A stretch of DNA of 5,534 bases, from assembly GCA_013813945.1 (NCBI GenBank), contig JACCQV010000416.1, positions 1 to 5,534 of the forward strand, written 5' to 3'. The DNA comes from Deltaproteobacteria bacterium (GTDB taxonomy: Bacteria > Myxococcota_A > Polyangia > Haliangiales > Haliangiaceae). A program made the translations under genes and the position numbers. Shown here in pieces: positions 1 to 5,068 of this stretch. A model generated the notes under the pieces. It had not been told where the DNA came from. It did no database searches and saw nothing but the letters and a program-made list of their open reading frames with translations. The number at the start of each line of letters is the position of its first letter. The stretch's first letter is position 1.

Positions 1-219
1 TACATCGCGGCCCAGCTCAATGTCGCGAACGGCGCAGCGATGCCCGCGAGCGTGCAGACGAGCTTCGACGCGGCCACGGCAATGCTCTCGTCGTACACGC
101 CGGCCCAGGCCAAGGCGCTCAAGAACACGAACGCCGACAAGGCCAAGTTCACGACGCTCGGCTTCTACCTCGACCAGTACAACCAGGGCGTCACGGGTCC
201 TGGTCACTGCTCGGAGTAA
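1..219 (+). CDS. C-terminal fragment of an unidentified, probably secreted or surface protein
   Basis: The frame is open from the first base of the window and ends at TAA 217-219, giving 72 residues of a gene that begins upstream. The visible part starts YIAAQLNVANGA and ends GPGHCSE. It is alanine-, asparagine- and threonine-rich, appears helical, and has a single Cys three residues from the end. This composition resembles the helical C-terminal tails of large secreted proteins in myxobacteria, but I do not recognise a named family and assign no function. The next gene starts 3 nt after the stop, so the two are probably co-transcribed. The continuous frame and the G/C-biased third codon positions support it being real. 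Confidence 0.7.
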   Translation, partial: YIAAQLNVANGAAMPASVQTSFDAATAMLSSYTPAQAKALKNTNADKAKFTTLGFYLDQYNQGVTGPGHCSE

Positions 220-222
220 CGG

Positions 223-753
223 ATGCGAAACGCGAGCGCGCTCGTAGTTCTCGCGCTCGCGACGCCGGCGGCGGCTGAGTCGCACGTCGGCGGCGGTTAT
301 GTGATGGGTCGGCCGGTCGCAGGTCGTGCTGGCGGCGCCGACCACGCCCTCGCATTCCATGTTGACACTGTCGTTCGCGATGAGATCGACGTCGGAGTGA
401 CCATCGAGGGCGGCTATACGCCGGGCAATGCGGATGAATCGCTCAAGCGGTTCGCCGTGATGCCCGGCGTCGGCTTTCGGGGTGCGGTCGGCGAGCTGCT
501 TGTGCGCGCCGATGTGCTCGTTGGCTGGCAGGTCGTCGACGGGCGCACGCACCTAGCGGGGCTTCCGGTCACCGGTACTGAAACGCGTTGCGTGCGTGCG
601 GAGCTGACGATCGGCGTCGATGCACCGCTGTCGGGCAGCTTCGCGTTGCGTGCACGTGCTGGCCTTGCAGTCGATGCGATCTATCCGGTGAACGTCGACG
701 GCATGACCCGCCTCGCACCTCTCATCGAGATCGCGGTCATGGCGCGGCTGTGA
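223..753 (+). CDS. Small exported beta-rich protein, possibly outer-membrane beta-barrel
   Basis: The 176-aa product begins with a short signal peptide: MRN, a hydrophobic stretch SALVVLALATPA, and an AAA|ES cleavage site near residue 18/19. The mature part alternates polar and hydrophobic residues and is glycine-rich (GGGYVMG, VGVTIEGGYTPG, LVRADVLVGW, ALRARAGLAVDA), as in 8-stranded outer-membrane barrels. It ends in an alternating strand (LIEIAVMARL) but finishes in Leu rather than the usual Phe, so barrel insertion is uncertain. The ATG at 223 is supported by GGAG at 213-216, six nt upstream, and by the signal peptide directly after it. It follows the preceding gene by 3 nt and is probably in the same operon. 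No enzyme motif is visible and the specific function is unknown. Confidence 0.75.
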   Translation: MRNASALVVLALATPAAAESHVGGGYVMGRPVAGRAGGADHALAFHVDTVVRDEIDVGVTIEGGYTPGNADESLKRFAVMPGVGFRGAVGELLVRADVLVGWQVVDGRTHLAGLPVTGTETRCVRAELTIGVDAPLSGSFALRARAGLAVDAIYPVNVDGMTRLAPLIEIAVMARL

Positions 754-757
754 GCTA

Positions 758-777
758 GAGCGTCTCGAGCCACGCTC
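758..777. terminator. Possible short bidirectional hairpin between convergent genes
   Basis: GAGCGT (758-763) and ACGCTC (772-777) form a perfect 6-bp stem with an 8-nt loop, in the 38-bp gap between the convergent genes ending at 753 (+) and 792 (-). The position fits a shared transcription end. There is no T-tract on either side and the stem is short, so this is only a candidate. Confidence 0.25.
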
Positions 778-791
778 GTCGTCGTTCCGGA

Positions 792-1484
792 TCAGCCCTG
801 CAGCGCCGCCAGGTACGAGCCCGCCACCGGTGTGAGCTCGTCCCCGCCCCGGAACACCGTCGGCAGGATCCGCTTGGTCCCTGCCGGTGCGTCCTTCGCC
901 TTCACGTGATCGATCAACACGACGATGTCGTGCGGTAGCGCGAGGAACTGCACGAGCCCTGGCCTGTTCGCTGCGATCGCGATCAGTGGCACGAACGAGC
1001 GCTCGCCGTGATCGTGGTTCTCCGCGCAACACAGTGACCAGCCCGAGACGCCGTCCGGTAGATCGTCATCGGGAAACCGCGTCATCAGGATCGCATCCGC
1101 CGTCATCGCGCAGTCGGCGACCATCACGTCGTCCTCCTGCAGCGGGAACGTCAGCTCCTCGAGCAGGCCCACGCTCGCGCAGACCTCCTTCTGATACCAG
1201 GCGTCGGCGAGCGCGCGGTCGACCGATTCGGTCCACGTCGGCCGGGGCGTCAGCTCACGCTCCTCGACACCGATCGTCCCGTCACTGCGCTCGCACAGGC
1301 GCAGCACCGACCACCCGAGGCGGACGGTCTGCCCGGGCAAGAACTTCGTGCCGTGCGCGACGCCATCCTCGAAGTAGTCGATCAGGATCTGCGCGACGTC
1401 CGGGATCGGCGACGCCTCCGCGGTCTGGATCGTGAATTCGCGATGTACATGGCTCGCGCAGCGGGTCGTTCGATGCTGCTGCAC
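792..1484 (-). CDS. Imm33/DUF2185-like protein (predicted immunity-family or orphan)
   Basis: The frame stays open far upstream, so the start had to be chosen. GTG at 1484-1482 is the last start codon before the conserved-looking region and has a TAGGCT box 7 nt upstream, giving 230 aa. The N-terminal half contains FEDGVAHGTKFLPGQTVRLGW (roughly residues 38-58) and a Trp-rich helix near 84-100. The C-terminal half (about 118-195) has the outline of the DUF2185/Imm33 domain: a polar hairpin followed by SGWSLCCAENHDHGE (147-161, compare the family's DSGW..fsGdE) and a strand leading to LPHDIVVLID. Imm33 proteins occur as immunity proteins in polymorphic toxin loci and also as stand-alone proteins. 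No toxin is visible here, so the role is open. The orphan gene ending at 1538 lies 53 nt upstream on the same strand. The family call is from memory of motifs and is moderate at best. Confidence 0.6.
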   Translation of the reverse strand: MQQHRTTRCASHVHREFTIQTAEASPIPDVAQILIDYFEDGVAHGTKFLPGQTVRLGWSVLRLCERSDGTIGVEERELTPRPTWTESVDRALADAWYQKEVCASVGLLEELTFPLQEDDVMVADCAMTADAILMTRFPDDDLPDGVSGWSLCCAENHDHGERSFVPLIAIAANRPGLVQFLALPHDIVVLIDHVKAKDAPAGTKRILPTVFRGGDELTPVAGSYLAALQG

Positions 1485-1491
1485 GACCGTG

Positions 1492-1497
1492 AGCCTA
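1492..1497 (-). promoter_or_regulatory. Candidate -10 box of the Imm33-like gene
   Basis: On the minus strand TAGGCT ends 7 nt before the GTG at 1484. A transcript from it would begin at or next to the start codon. No convincing -35 hexamer is visible 16-18 nt upstream. It matches the box in front of the orphan gene at 1933, which is the main reason to list it. Confidence 0.35.
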
Positions 1498-1537
1498 GCC
1501 CGGCTACGATGGTCTCGCTGTCGTGTCCGGGCGATTG

Positions 1538-1933
1538 CTAGAGCAGGAGGCGCTCGGCGTAGCCGACGGCATCCGGAGGAATGTCGAGCACCGCGAGAAT
1601 CGTCATCGGCGTCGTGGCGCCGAGGATGTCGTCGACGCGCGGGTAGCCGGGGTCCGTGCCGGGCCGGTTGTCCCAGCGCGTCGCGGTCAGGCCGTGGAAC
1701 ACGGTCACGCTGAACCAGCCGGTGGACGAGTTGTACATGATGTCGTAGACGGGGCCCGGCAGCTCCGCGGCGTAGTCGATCACGAGCGCGCCGGGACGGC
1801 CGGTGACGAGCGTGCCGAGTCGGTTCGGGCGCAGCGCGACCCGATCGGGCACCCCGACCGCGACGACCGCGTCGGGAGTCGACCCGGCGATCACGACCGC
1901 CGTTCGCGTCACGATGGGAGCGTCGCCGGCCAT
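1538..1933 (-). CDS. Hypothetical protein, 131 aa, no recognised family
   Basis: The frame runs from ATG (1933-1931) to TAG (1540-1538). The predicted protein has a beta-rich first half (TAVVIAG, DAVVAVGVPDRVAL, GALVIDYAA), a central aromatic segment PVYDIMYNSSTGWFSVTVFHG (near residues 60-80), and a C-terminal part with YPRVDDILG and a predicted helix PDAVGYAERLLL. It has no signal peptide, membrane segment or catalytic motif I can name, and looks like a small soluble cytoplasmic domain. Third-position G/C bias and the intact frame support coding. It lies divergently from nadC and 53 nt upstream of the Imm33-like gene, so the two minus-strand genes may form a pair. A TAGGCT box lies 9 nt before the ATG. 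A later GTG (codon 8, at 1912) is a possible alternative start. Confidence 0.6.
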   Translation of the reverse strand: MAGDAPIVTRTAVVIAGSTPDAVVAVGVPDRVALRPNRLGTLVTGRPGALVIDYAAELPGPVYDIMYNSSTGWFSVTVFHGLTATRWDNRPGTDPGYPRVDDILGATTPMTILAVLDIPPDAVGYAERLLL

Positions 1934-1942
1934 TCCGAACCA

Positions 1943-1948
1943 AGCCTA
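1943..1948 (-). promoter_or_regulatory. Candidate -10 box of the 131-aa orphan gene
   Basis: Read on the minus strand, GGTAGGCT precedes TGGTTCGGA and then the ATG at 1933; the TAGGCT hexamer is 9 nt from the start codon. There is no clear Shine-Dalgarno sequence in the gap and no strong -35. The same hexamer sits in front of the downstream gene at 1484. Confidence 0.35.
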
Positions 1949-2000
1949 CCCCGCGCCATCGGGGATGGCGATCCCGAGCGCCCGCGGCGGCGGAAAACCG

Positions 2001-2031
2001 TTGATCGATCGTCGGACCCCGTGTGTATAAC
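2001..2031 (+). promoter_or_regulatory. Candidate promoter of the nadC-birA operon
   Basis: TTGATC (2001-2006) and TATAAC (2026-2031) resemble sigma-70 -35 and -10 hexamers, with a 19-nt spacer that is longer than ideal. A TG dinucleotide directly precedes the -10. The expected transcription start is about 2037-2041, which would make the GTG at 2041 leaderless or nearly so. It sits in the divergent gap between the minus-strand orphan and nadC. Confidence 0.5.
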
Positions 2032-2040
2032 TCGCGCAAG

Positions 2041-2940
2041 GTGATCCGCTCGAGTGCTCTGCGCGGCCATGCCGCGATTCCCGCGGTGCAACGGTTGATC
2101 GAGCTCGCGCTCGACGAGGATCTCGGCCGCGGCGACGTGACGTCCCAAACGATCTTTGGCCGCGCCGCAGGCGGCGCGGAGGCGCTGGGCGCCGACGGTC
2201 CGGATGTCGTGGCCGACATGAATGCGCGCGAGCCGATCGTCGCGTTCGGCGTCGCGGTCGCCGCTGCGGTGTTCGCGATGGTCGATCCTCGGATTGAGGT
2301 GGAGCTCCACGCCGCCGATGGCGCACGCGTCGAGCGCGGCGGCCTGCTGCTGACGGCCCGCGGTCCCGCGCACAGCGTGCTCGCGGCCGAGCGCACCGCA
2401 CTCAACTTCGCCCAGCGGCTCAGCGGTGTCGCGACGCTGTCGAAGCGCTATGCCGATGCCGTCGCGGGTACGAAGGCACGCGTCGTCGATACCCGGAAGA
2501 CAACGCCGGGGTTTCGCGTGCTCGAGAAGGCCGCGGTGCTCGCGGGCGGCTGCGCGAATCATCGCTTCGATCTCGGCTCGGGGATCTTGATCAAGGACAA
2601 CCACATCGCCGCGTGCGGCTCGGTGCGCGCGGCGGTGGAGGCGGCGAAGGCGAGGGCGCCGCATCCGCTGCGCATCGAGGTCGAGGTCACGAACCTCGGC
2701 GAGCTCGACCAGGCACTCGCCGCCGGCGCCGAGATCGTCCTGCTCGACAACATGACGCCGGCGCAGGTCGAGGTCGCGGCCGCGCGGGCACACGGGCGCG
2801 GCGTGCTCGTCGAGGTTTCGGGCGGCATCACGCTCGCGACGATCGTGGACTACGCGCGCGCGGGTGCCGACCTCATCTCCGTCGGAGCACTGACCCACTC
2901 GGCACCTGCGGTCGACATCGGCCTGGACGTGCGCACGTGA
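2041..2940 (+). CDS. nadC: Nicotinate-nucleotide pyrophosphorylase (carboxylating) / quinolinate phosphoribosyltransferase
   Basis: NadC converts quinolinate plus PRPP to nicotinate mononucleotide, CO2 and pyrophosphate, the entry of de novo NAD synthesis into the nucleotide pool; the enzyme is cytoplasmic. From the GTG at 2041 the product is 299 aa, normal for the family. Visible signatures, in order: DLGRGDVT (27-34) in the N-terminal domain; DTRKTTPG (150-157); HRFDLGSG (174-181); LIKDNHI (183-189); EVEVTNL; LLDNM with Asp236; and EVSGGI (258-263) followed by ISVGALTHS near the end. These include the basic and acidic residues of the barrel active site, and the gene looks intact and functional. 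An in-frame GTG at 2023 would add six residues, but it overlaps the TATAAC box at 2026-2031, so 2041 is preferred; GTG 2086 is a less likely third choice. Neither start has a good Shine-Dalgarno. The stop overlaps the birA start. Confidence 0.95.
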   Translation: MIRSSALRGHAAIPAVQRLIELALDEDLGRGDVTSQTIFGRAAGGAEALGADGPDVVADMNAREPIVAFGVAVAAAVFAMVDPRIEVELHAADGARVERGGLLLTARGPAHSVLAAERTALNFAQRLSGVATLSKRYADAVAGTKARVVDTRKTTPGFRVLEKAAVLAGGCANHRFDLGSGILIKDNHIAACGSVRAAVEAAKARAPHPLRIEVEVTNLGELDQALAAGAEIVLLDNMTPAQVEVAAARAHGRGVLVEVSGGITLATIVDYARAGADLISVGALTHSAPAVDIGLDVRT

Positions 2941-3728
2941 GCCCACCGAGCGCTTCTTATCTCATCCCGCCGATCGCGCACTGGCTCGGCTGCCATCGGA
3001 TCGATCTCGAGGACTGCTCGTCGACGAACGACGAGGCTGCCCGGCTCGCGCGTGCGGGAGCTCGGCACGGTACGGTCGTGATCGCAAAGACCCAGAGCGC
3101 AGGACGCGGCCGCGATGGCCGGACGTGGGCATCGCCGCCGGGACTCGGCCTCTATCTGTCGGCGGTCATTCGCTCACCGCTACCGCTCGTCGAGGTTCCG
3201 CCGATGACGCTCGCGATCGGGATCGGCCTGTGCGATGCGATCCGCGCGACCGGCGTGCAGGCGAGCCTCAAGTGGCCCAATGACGCGCTCGTCGACGGCA
3301 AGAAGCTGGCCGGCGTCCTCGTCGAGGCGCAGAGCCAGGGCCCCAGGCTCGAGGCCGTCGTGATCGGGATCGGCGTCAACATCGCCGGCGACATGCCGCC
3401 CGAGATCGCCGGGATCGCGACCACCCTCGAGCAGGCCTCCGGCAAGCCGATCGATCGCGAGGCGTTCATCGCGGCACTGCTCGCGTATGTCGAGCGCTGG
3501 ATCGATCGGTACGTCGCGATGGGCCTCGAGGAGATCATCCCCGCGTGGACCGAGCGCATGGCGGTCGGTCTCGCGGCGAGGGCGACGATCGCCGGCAGTT
3601 CGCTGATCGGCGAGGTCGCCGGGCTCGATGACGACGGTGCGCTGTTGCTCCGCGATCGCGACGGTGCGCTGCATCGCGTGCGGACCGGCGACGTCGAGGT
3701 GATCCGCGCCACCTCGGCGACCTGCTAG
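2937..3728 (+). CDS. birA: Biotin--[acetyl-CoA-carboxylase] ligase, monofunctional (no HTH)
   Basis: This enzyme activates biotin with ATP to biotinyl-AMP and attaches it to the carrier lysine of biotin-dependent carboxylases. The product is 263 aa. It starts directly in the catalytic domain, without the N-terminal helix-turn-helix of the E. coli BirA repressor, so it should not regulate biotin genes. Signatures: CSSTNDEA (27-34); GRGRDGRTW (56-64), the biotinyl-AMP binding loop; KWPNDALVDGKKLAGVLVE (112-130), with the catalytic Lys in the KWPND motif; GIGVNI (144-149); and a C-terminal SH3-like domain (about 209-258). GTG at 2937 is chosen because GTGA overlaps the nadC stop by 4 nt, the usual sign of translational coupling, and because the frame upstream is only nadC read out of phase. 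In many bacteria a type III pantothenate kinase gene (coaX) follows birA; none is seen before the cassette at 3762. Confidence 0.95.
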   Translation: MSPPSASYLIPPIAHWLGCHRIDLEDCSSTNDEAARLARAGARHGTVVIAKTQSAGRGRDGRTWASPPGLGLYLSAVIRSPLPLVEVPPMTLAIGIGLCDAIRATGVQASLKWPNDALVDGKKLAGVLVEAQSQGPRLEAVVIGIGVNIAGDMPPEIAGIATTLEQASGKPIDREAFIAALLAYVERWIDRYVAMGLEEIIPAWTERMAVGLAARATIAGSSLIGEVAGLDDDGALLLRDRDGALHRVRTGDVEVIRATSATC

Positions 3729-3751
3729 GTCGGGTAGCTCGAGGCTTTGGC

Positions 3752-3763
3752 GTGCTAAGACCA
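3752..3763 (+). repeat. Left copy of 12-bp direct repeat (putative target-site duplication)
   Basis: GTGCTAAGACCA occurs here and again at 4273-4284 in the same orientation, bracketing the inverted-repeat cassette. The last bases overlap the terminal inverted repeat, so the true duplication could be 10-12 bp. The sequence also contains an extended -10-like TGCTAAGAC. Confidence 0.65.
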
Positions 3764-3772
3764 ATGCCGCTC
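3760..3772 (+). repeat. Left terminal inverted repeat of the cassette
   Basis: ACCAATGCCGCTC is the exact reverse complement of 4262-4274. The 11 bases CAATGCCGCTC (3762-3772) are probably the element's own end, and the outer AC may belong to the flanking duplication. Confidence 0.7.
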
Positions 3773-3783
3773 AGTATCGTCGC

Positions 3784-3831
3784 GTTGACGTGAACCTGAA
3801 CATCAACGCCACCTTGGACATTGACGTGGAC
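3784..3831 (+). repeat. Degenerate hexamer array, left arm
   Basis: Eight consecutive hexamers fit a loose consensus NTNRAC: GTTGAC, GTGAAC, CTGAAC, ATCAAC, GCCACC, TTGGAC, ATTGAC, GTGGAC. Seven of the eight end in (A/G)AC, the exception being GCCACC. The same kind of units appears in reverse orientation in the right arm (4202-4249). No gene is supported here: the Val/His/Asn-rich peptides read through it on the minus strand are a by-product of the 6-nt period. Confidence 0.6.
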
Positions 3832-3869
3832 CCACGCAACCCGTGAACGAGGCAACCGATAGCTGGGTC

Positions 3870-4199
3870 GTGTTGAGCGAAGCTGCGTGTCTAGCAGCGC
3901 TCGATCGAGTTTCTCGCCATCGTGATGGACCTGCTCGCCGAGCTTCCAAGAGGCCATGCCGAGCTGGCCGATCAACTGCTTCGGGCGGCCCAATCGCAGC
4001 CCCGGAACATCGCCGAGGGTGCCGGGCGCCGAACCGCTGTCGGTCGAGCATGCTTTTACACGCACGTGAGGGTTCGGCGATGAAAGCCGCGGCCTCGCTC
4101 GACACGATGCGGGTGATGAAGCTGCTCGACGAGCATCGCTACCTGATCGGCATCGAGCTGCTCGAGGGCATCGTTGCGATGCTCACGAAGATGACGTGA
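3870..4199 (+). pseudogene. Four-helix-bundle protein (S23/IVS family), decayed
   Basis: The relic is read by joining three pieces. A probable start GTG TTG AGC GAA (3870-3881) is followed by an indel. The next frame gives LRV-stop-QRSIEFLAIVMDLLAELP and then HAELADQLLRAAQSQPRNIAEGAGRR (3883-4071). After another indel comes GSAMKAAASLDTMRVMKLLD, ending in LLEGIVAMLTKMT (4071-4199). The middle carries the family core (ADQLRRAA.S.P.NIAEG) and the end the typical GSAMEcaa.LD and mLtkm pattern. Lesions: TAG at 3892-3894 where family members have Tyr (TAC); a missing G in the GGG run at 4070-4072; a roughly 2-nt loss near 3879-3882. The shifts cancel, so a 118-codon open frame from 3843 survives, but about half of it is out of phase. 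Substitutions such as Gln/Arg within the P.NIAEG region also suggest loss of constraint. The family is of unknown cellular function; relatives are encoded in 23S rRNA intervening sequences, and Avd of diversity-generating retroelements has the same fold. Confidence 0.75.
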
Positions 4200-4201
4200 G
4201 C

Positions 4202-4249
4202 GTCCAAGGTGGCGTTCACGTTCAGGGGTTCACGTCGAGGTCAACGTCA
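4202..4249 (-). repeat. Degenerate hexamer array, right arm
   Basis: Read on the minus strand this is a run of units such as GTTGAC, CTCGAC, GTGAAC, CTGAAC, GTGAAC, GCCACC and TTGGAC, with a 2-nt interruption (CC) before CTGAAC. It mirrors the left arm; the last 15 nt (4202-4216) match 3805-3819 perfectly as an inverted repeat. The array begins 2 nt after the stop of the gene relic. Confidence 0.6.
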
Positions 4250-4261
4250 AAGACCTTACCC

Positions 4262-4274
4262 GAGCGGCATTGGT
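4262..4274 (-). repeat. Right terminal inverted repeat of the cassette
   Basis: GAGCGGCATTGGT is the exact reverse complement of 3760-3772. It directly abuts, and by two bases overlaps, the right direct repeat. Confidence 0.7.
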
Positions 4275-4284
4275 GCTAAGACCA
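4273..4284 (+). repeat. Right copy of 12-bp direct repeat, doubling as the downstream gene's -10 region
   Basis: GTGCTAAGACCA is identical to 3752-3763. TAAGAC at 4277-4282, preceded by TG and one base, resembles an extended -10 and ends 6 nt before the ATG at 4289. A CTTACC at 4255-4260 (16-nt spacer) is a poor -35 and lies inside the cassette's arm. Confidence 0.6.
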
Positions 4285-4288
4285 GGAC

Positions 4289-4918
4289 ATGAGCCAGCGC
4301 TCGATGGTTCCGGTGGTGATCTTCGGCGTCTTCGTGCTGGCTGGGGCCGTCGGGGTGTGGCTGATGATGCGCACGGGCGACTCTGTCGCAGAGCCGTCGA
4401 CCGAACCGAGCAGGGCGACCGAACAGCCACCACCGCCGAGCCAGCGCGGGGAGGCTGCACCGACCGTCACGCCGAGTCTGCCGGGTGAGACCCGGCGGTC
4501 CGAGGGCAGCGCCGTCAAGGAGTATGCGGTCGGCGACACCCTCGTCCGCGACCACCGGTCCGGAGATCACGCCCCGATCGATATCCCGCCGTCGGTGCAC
4601 CCCGCCGAGGCCCGCCGGCTGACGTCGAATCTGGTGTCCGAGGTCGGTCAGAAGCTCAAGGTGATCGTGAAGGACTGCGCGACAGGGTTGCCCGCGGGAG
4701 CGCGCGGCAAGGACCCGAGGCTCGAGGGCCAGGTGGTGATCGCGATCAAGTCGAAGCGCGTCACCGTGACCGGCGCGGCGGTCGAGCTCCGGGACGTCAC
4801 CGACGCCTCCGTCGCCTCGATCAAGCGGTGCATCGAGGAGAAGGCGCTCACGGTCACCCACGACGCCGACGAGACCGACCTCGCGAGCTACGACATCAGC
4901 CTGGCGTACGCGCTGTAA
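4289..4918 (+). CDS. Single-pass membrane-anchored protein with proline-rich linker and AgmX/TonB-C-like end
   Basis: The 209-aa product has a short basic N-terminus and one hydrophobic helix (about residues 7-27, VPVVIFGVFVLAGAVGVW onward), so it is probably anchored in the inner membrane with the rest in the periplasm. A low-complexity linker rich in Pro, Glu, Ser and Arg follows (about 35-75). The folded part (about 105-209) has a helix HPAEARRLTSNLVSEVGQKL, then strands LEGQVVIAIKSKRVTVTGAAVEL, a helix VASIKRCIEEKAL and a last strand YDISLAYAL. Strand, helix with a central Cys-Ile, then strand is the layout of AgmX/PglI C-terminal domains of myxobacteria, but the match is by eye and weak. 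Cys130 and Cys181 could form a disulfide. The ATG at 4289 is favoured by the membrane helix and the -10-like box 6 nt upstream; there is no clear ribosome binding site. No catalytic motif is seen. Confidence 0.8.
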   Translation: MSQRSMVPVVIFGVFVLAGAVGVWLMMRTGDSVAEPSTEPSRATEQPPPPSQRGEAAPTVTPSLPGETRRSEGSAVKEYAVGDTLVRDHRSGDHAPIDIPPSVHPAEARRLTSNLVSEVGQKLKVIVKDCATGLPAGARGKDPRLEGQVVIAIKSKRVTVTGAAVELRDVTDASVASIKRCIEEKALTVTHDADETDLASYDISLAYAL

Positions 4919-5029
4919 CCGCCCTCGGTGGGACACGCGCGCGTCGCACATGCGGCACCGTGCCAGTACGTGTCACCTATCCGCTGTTAGGGACGCGGGA
5001 ATCCCGTAGTACACGAGGTCTCGTAGGCG

Positions 5030-5058
5030 TTGATGCACCCCAGGCAGGTATGTATAGT
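5030..5058 (+). promoter_or_regulatory. Sigma-70-like promoter of the TPR lipoprotein gene
   Basis: TTGATG (5030-5035) and TATAGT (5053-5058) are separated by exactly 17 nt, matching the consensus at 4/6 and 5/6 positions. The ATG at 5069 is 10 nt after the -10, so transcription should start a few bases before or at the start codon. This is the best promoter in the window and explains the end of the 150-bp gap 4919-5068; the rest of that gap shows nothing I can name. Confidence 0.6.
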
Positions 5059-5068
5059 CGCGCGCCCT

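Larger units (their letters stand above)
3762..4272. mobile_element. ~511-bp non-autonomous, IVS-like cassette carrying a decayed four-helix-bundle gene
   Basis: The stretch is bounded by perfect inverted termini (3762-3772 and 4262-4272) and by a 12-bp direct repeat outside them, the architecture of an inserted element. Its arms remain complementary further in: GACGTGAACC (3787-3796) pairs with 4227-4236, TGAAC (3797-3801) with 4220-4224, and a perfect 15-bp match (3805-3819) with 4202-4216. The left arm is about 58 nt and the right about 71 nt. The interior holds one gene relic of the S23/IVS four-helix-bundle family and no transposase, so movement would need enzymes supplied elsewhere. In 23S rRNA, intervening sequences with the same kind of gene are likewise bracketed by complementary ends that form a stem. 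This copy lies in an intergenic region between birA and a membrane-protein gene. The boundary is uncertain by 1-2 bp because the direct and inverted repeats overlap. Confidence 0.6.

Noticed and set aside
792..2405. A single 537-codon minus-strand frame
   Set aside because: Only its last ~230 codons look like protein. The upstream part is Arg/Ala/Ser-rich out-of-phase translation across the orphan gene, the divergent promoter region and nadC, typical of GC-rich shadow frames.
2613..2936. N-terminal extension of the birA frame by 108 codons
   Set aside because: It overlaps the 3' third of nadC out of phase and reads as Arg/Gly low complexity. The biotin ligase domain begins right after GTG 2937, which has the GTGA overlap.
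3760..3840. A minus-strand peptide with Val-His-Val-Asn repeats as a real protein domain
   Set aside because: It arises from reading the hexamer array; the frame continues into antisense birA with no family match, and the array is better explained as nucleotide repeats.
3870..4199. A diversity-generating retroelement (Avd accessory protein)
   Set aside because: Avd shares the four-helix-bundle fold, but there is no reverse transcriptase and no template/variable repeat pair in the window, and the motifs fit the S23/IVS branch better.
3752..4284. The 12-bp direct repeat as just two independent copies of a common -10 motif
   Set aside because: Twelve identical bases exactly at the ends of a perfect inverted repeat are more simply explained by target duplication, although the motif also has promoter character; both can be true.
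4997..5007. CGGGAATCCCG as a terminator hairpin after the gene ending at 4918
   Set aside because: The stem would be only 3 bp with a usable loop, with no T-tract, and it lies about 80 nt past the stop.
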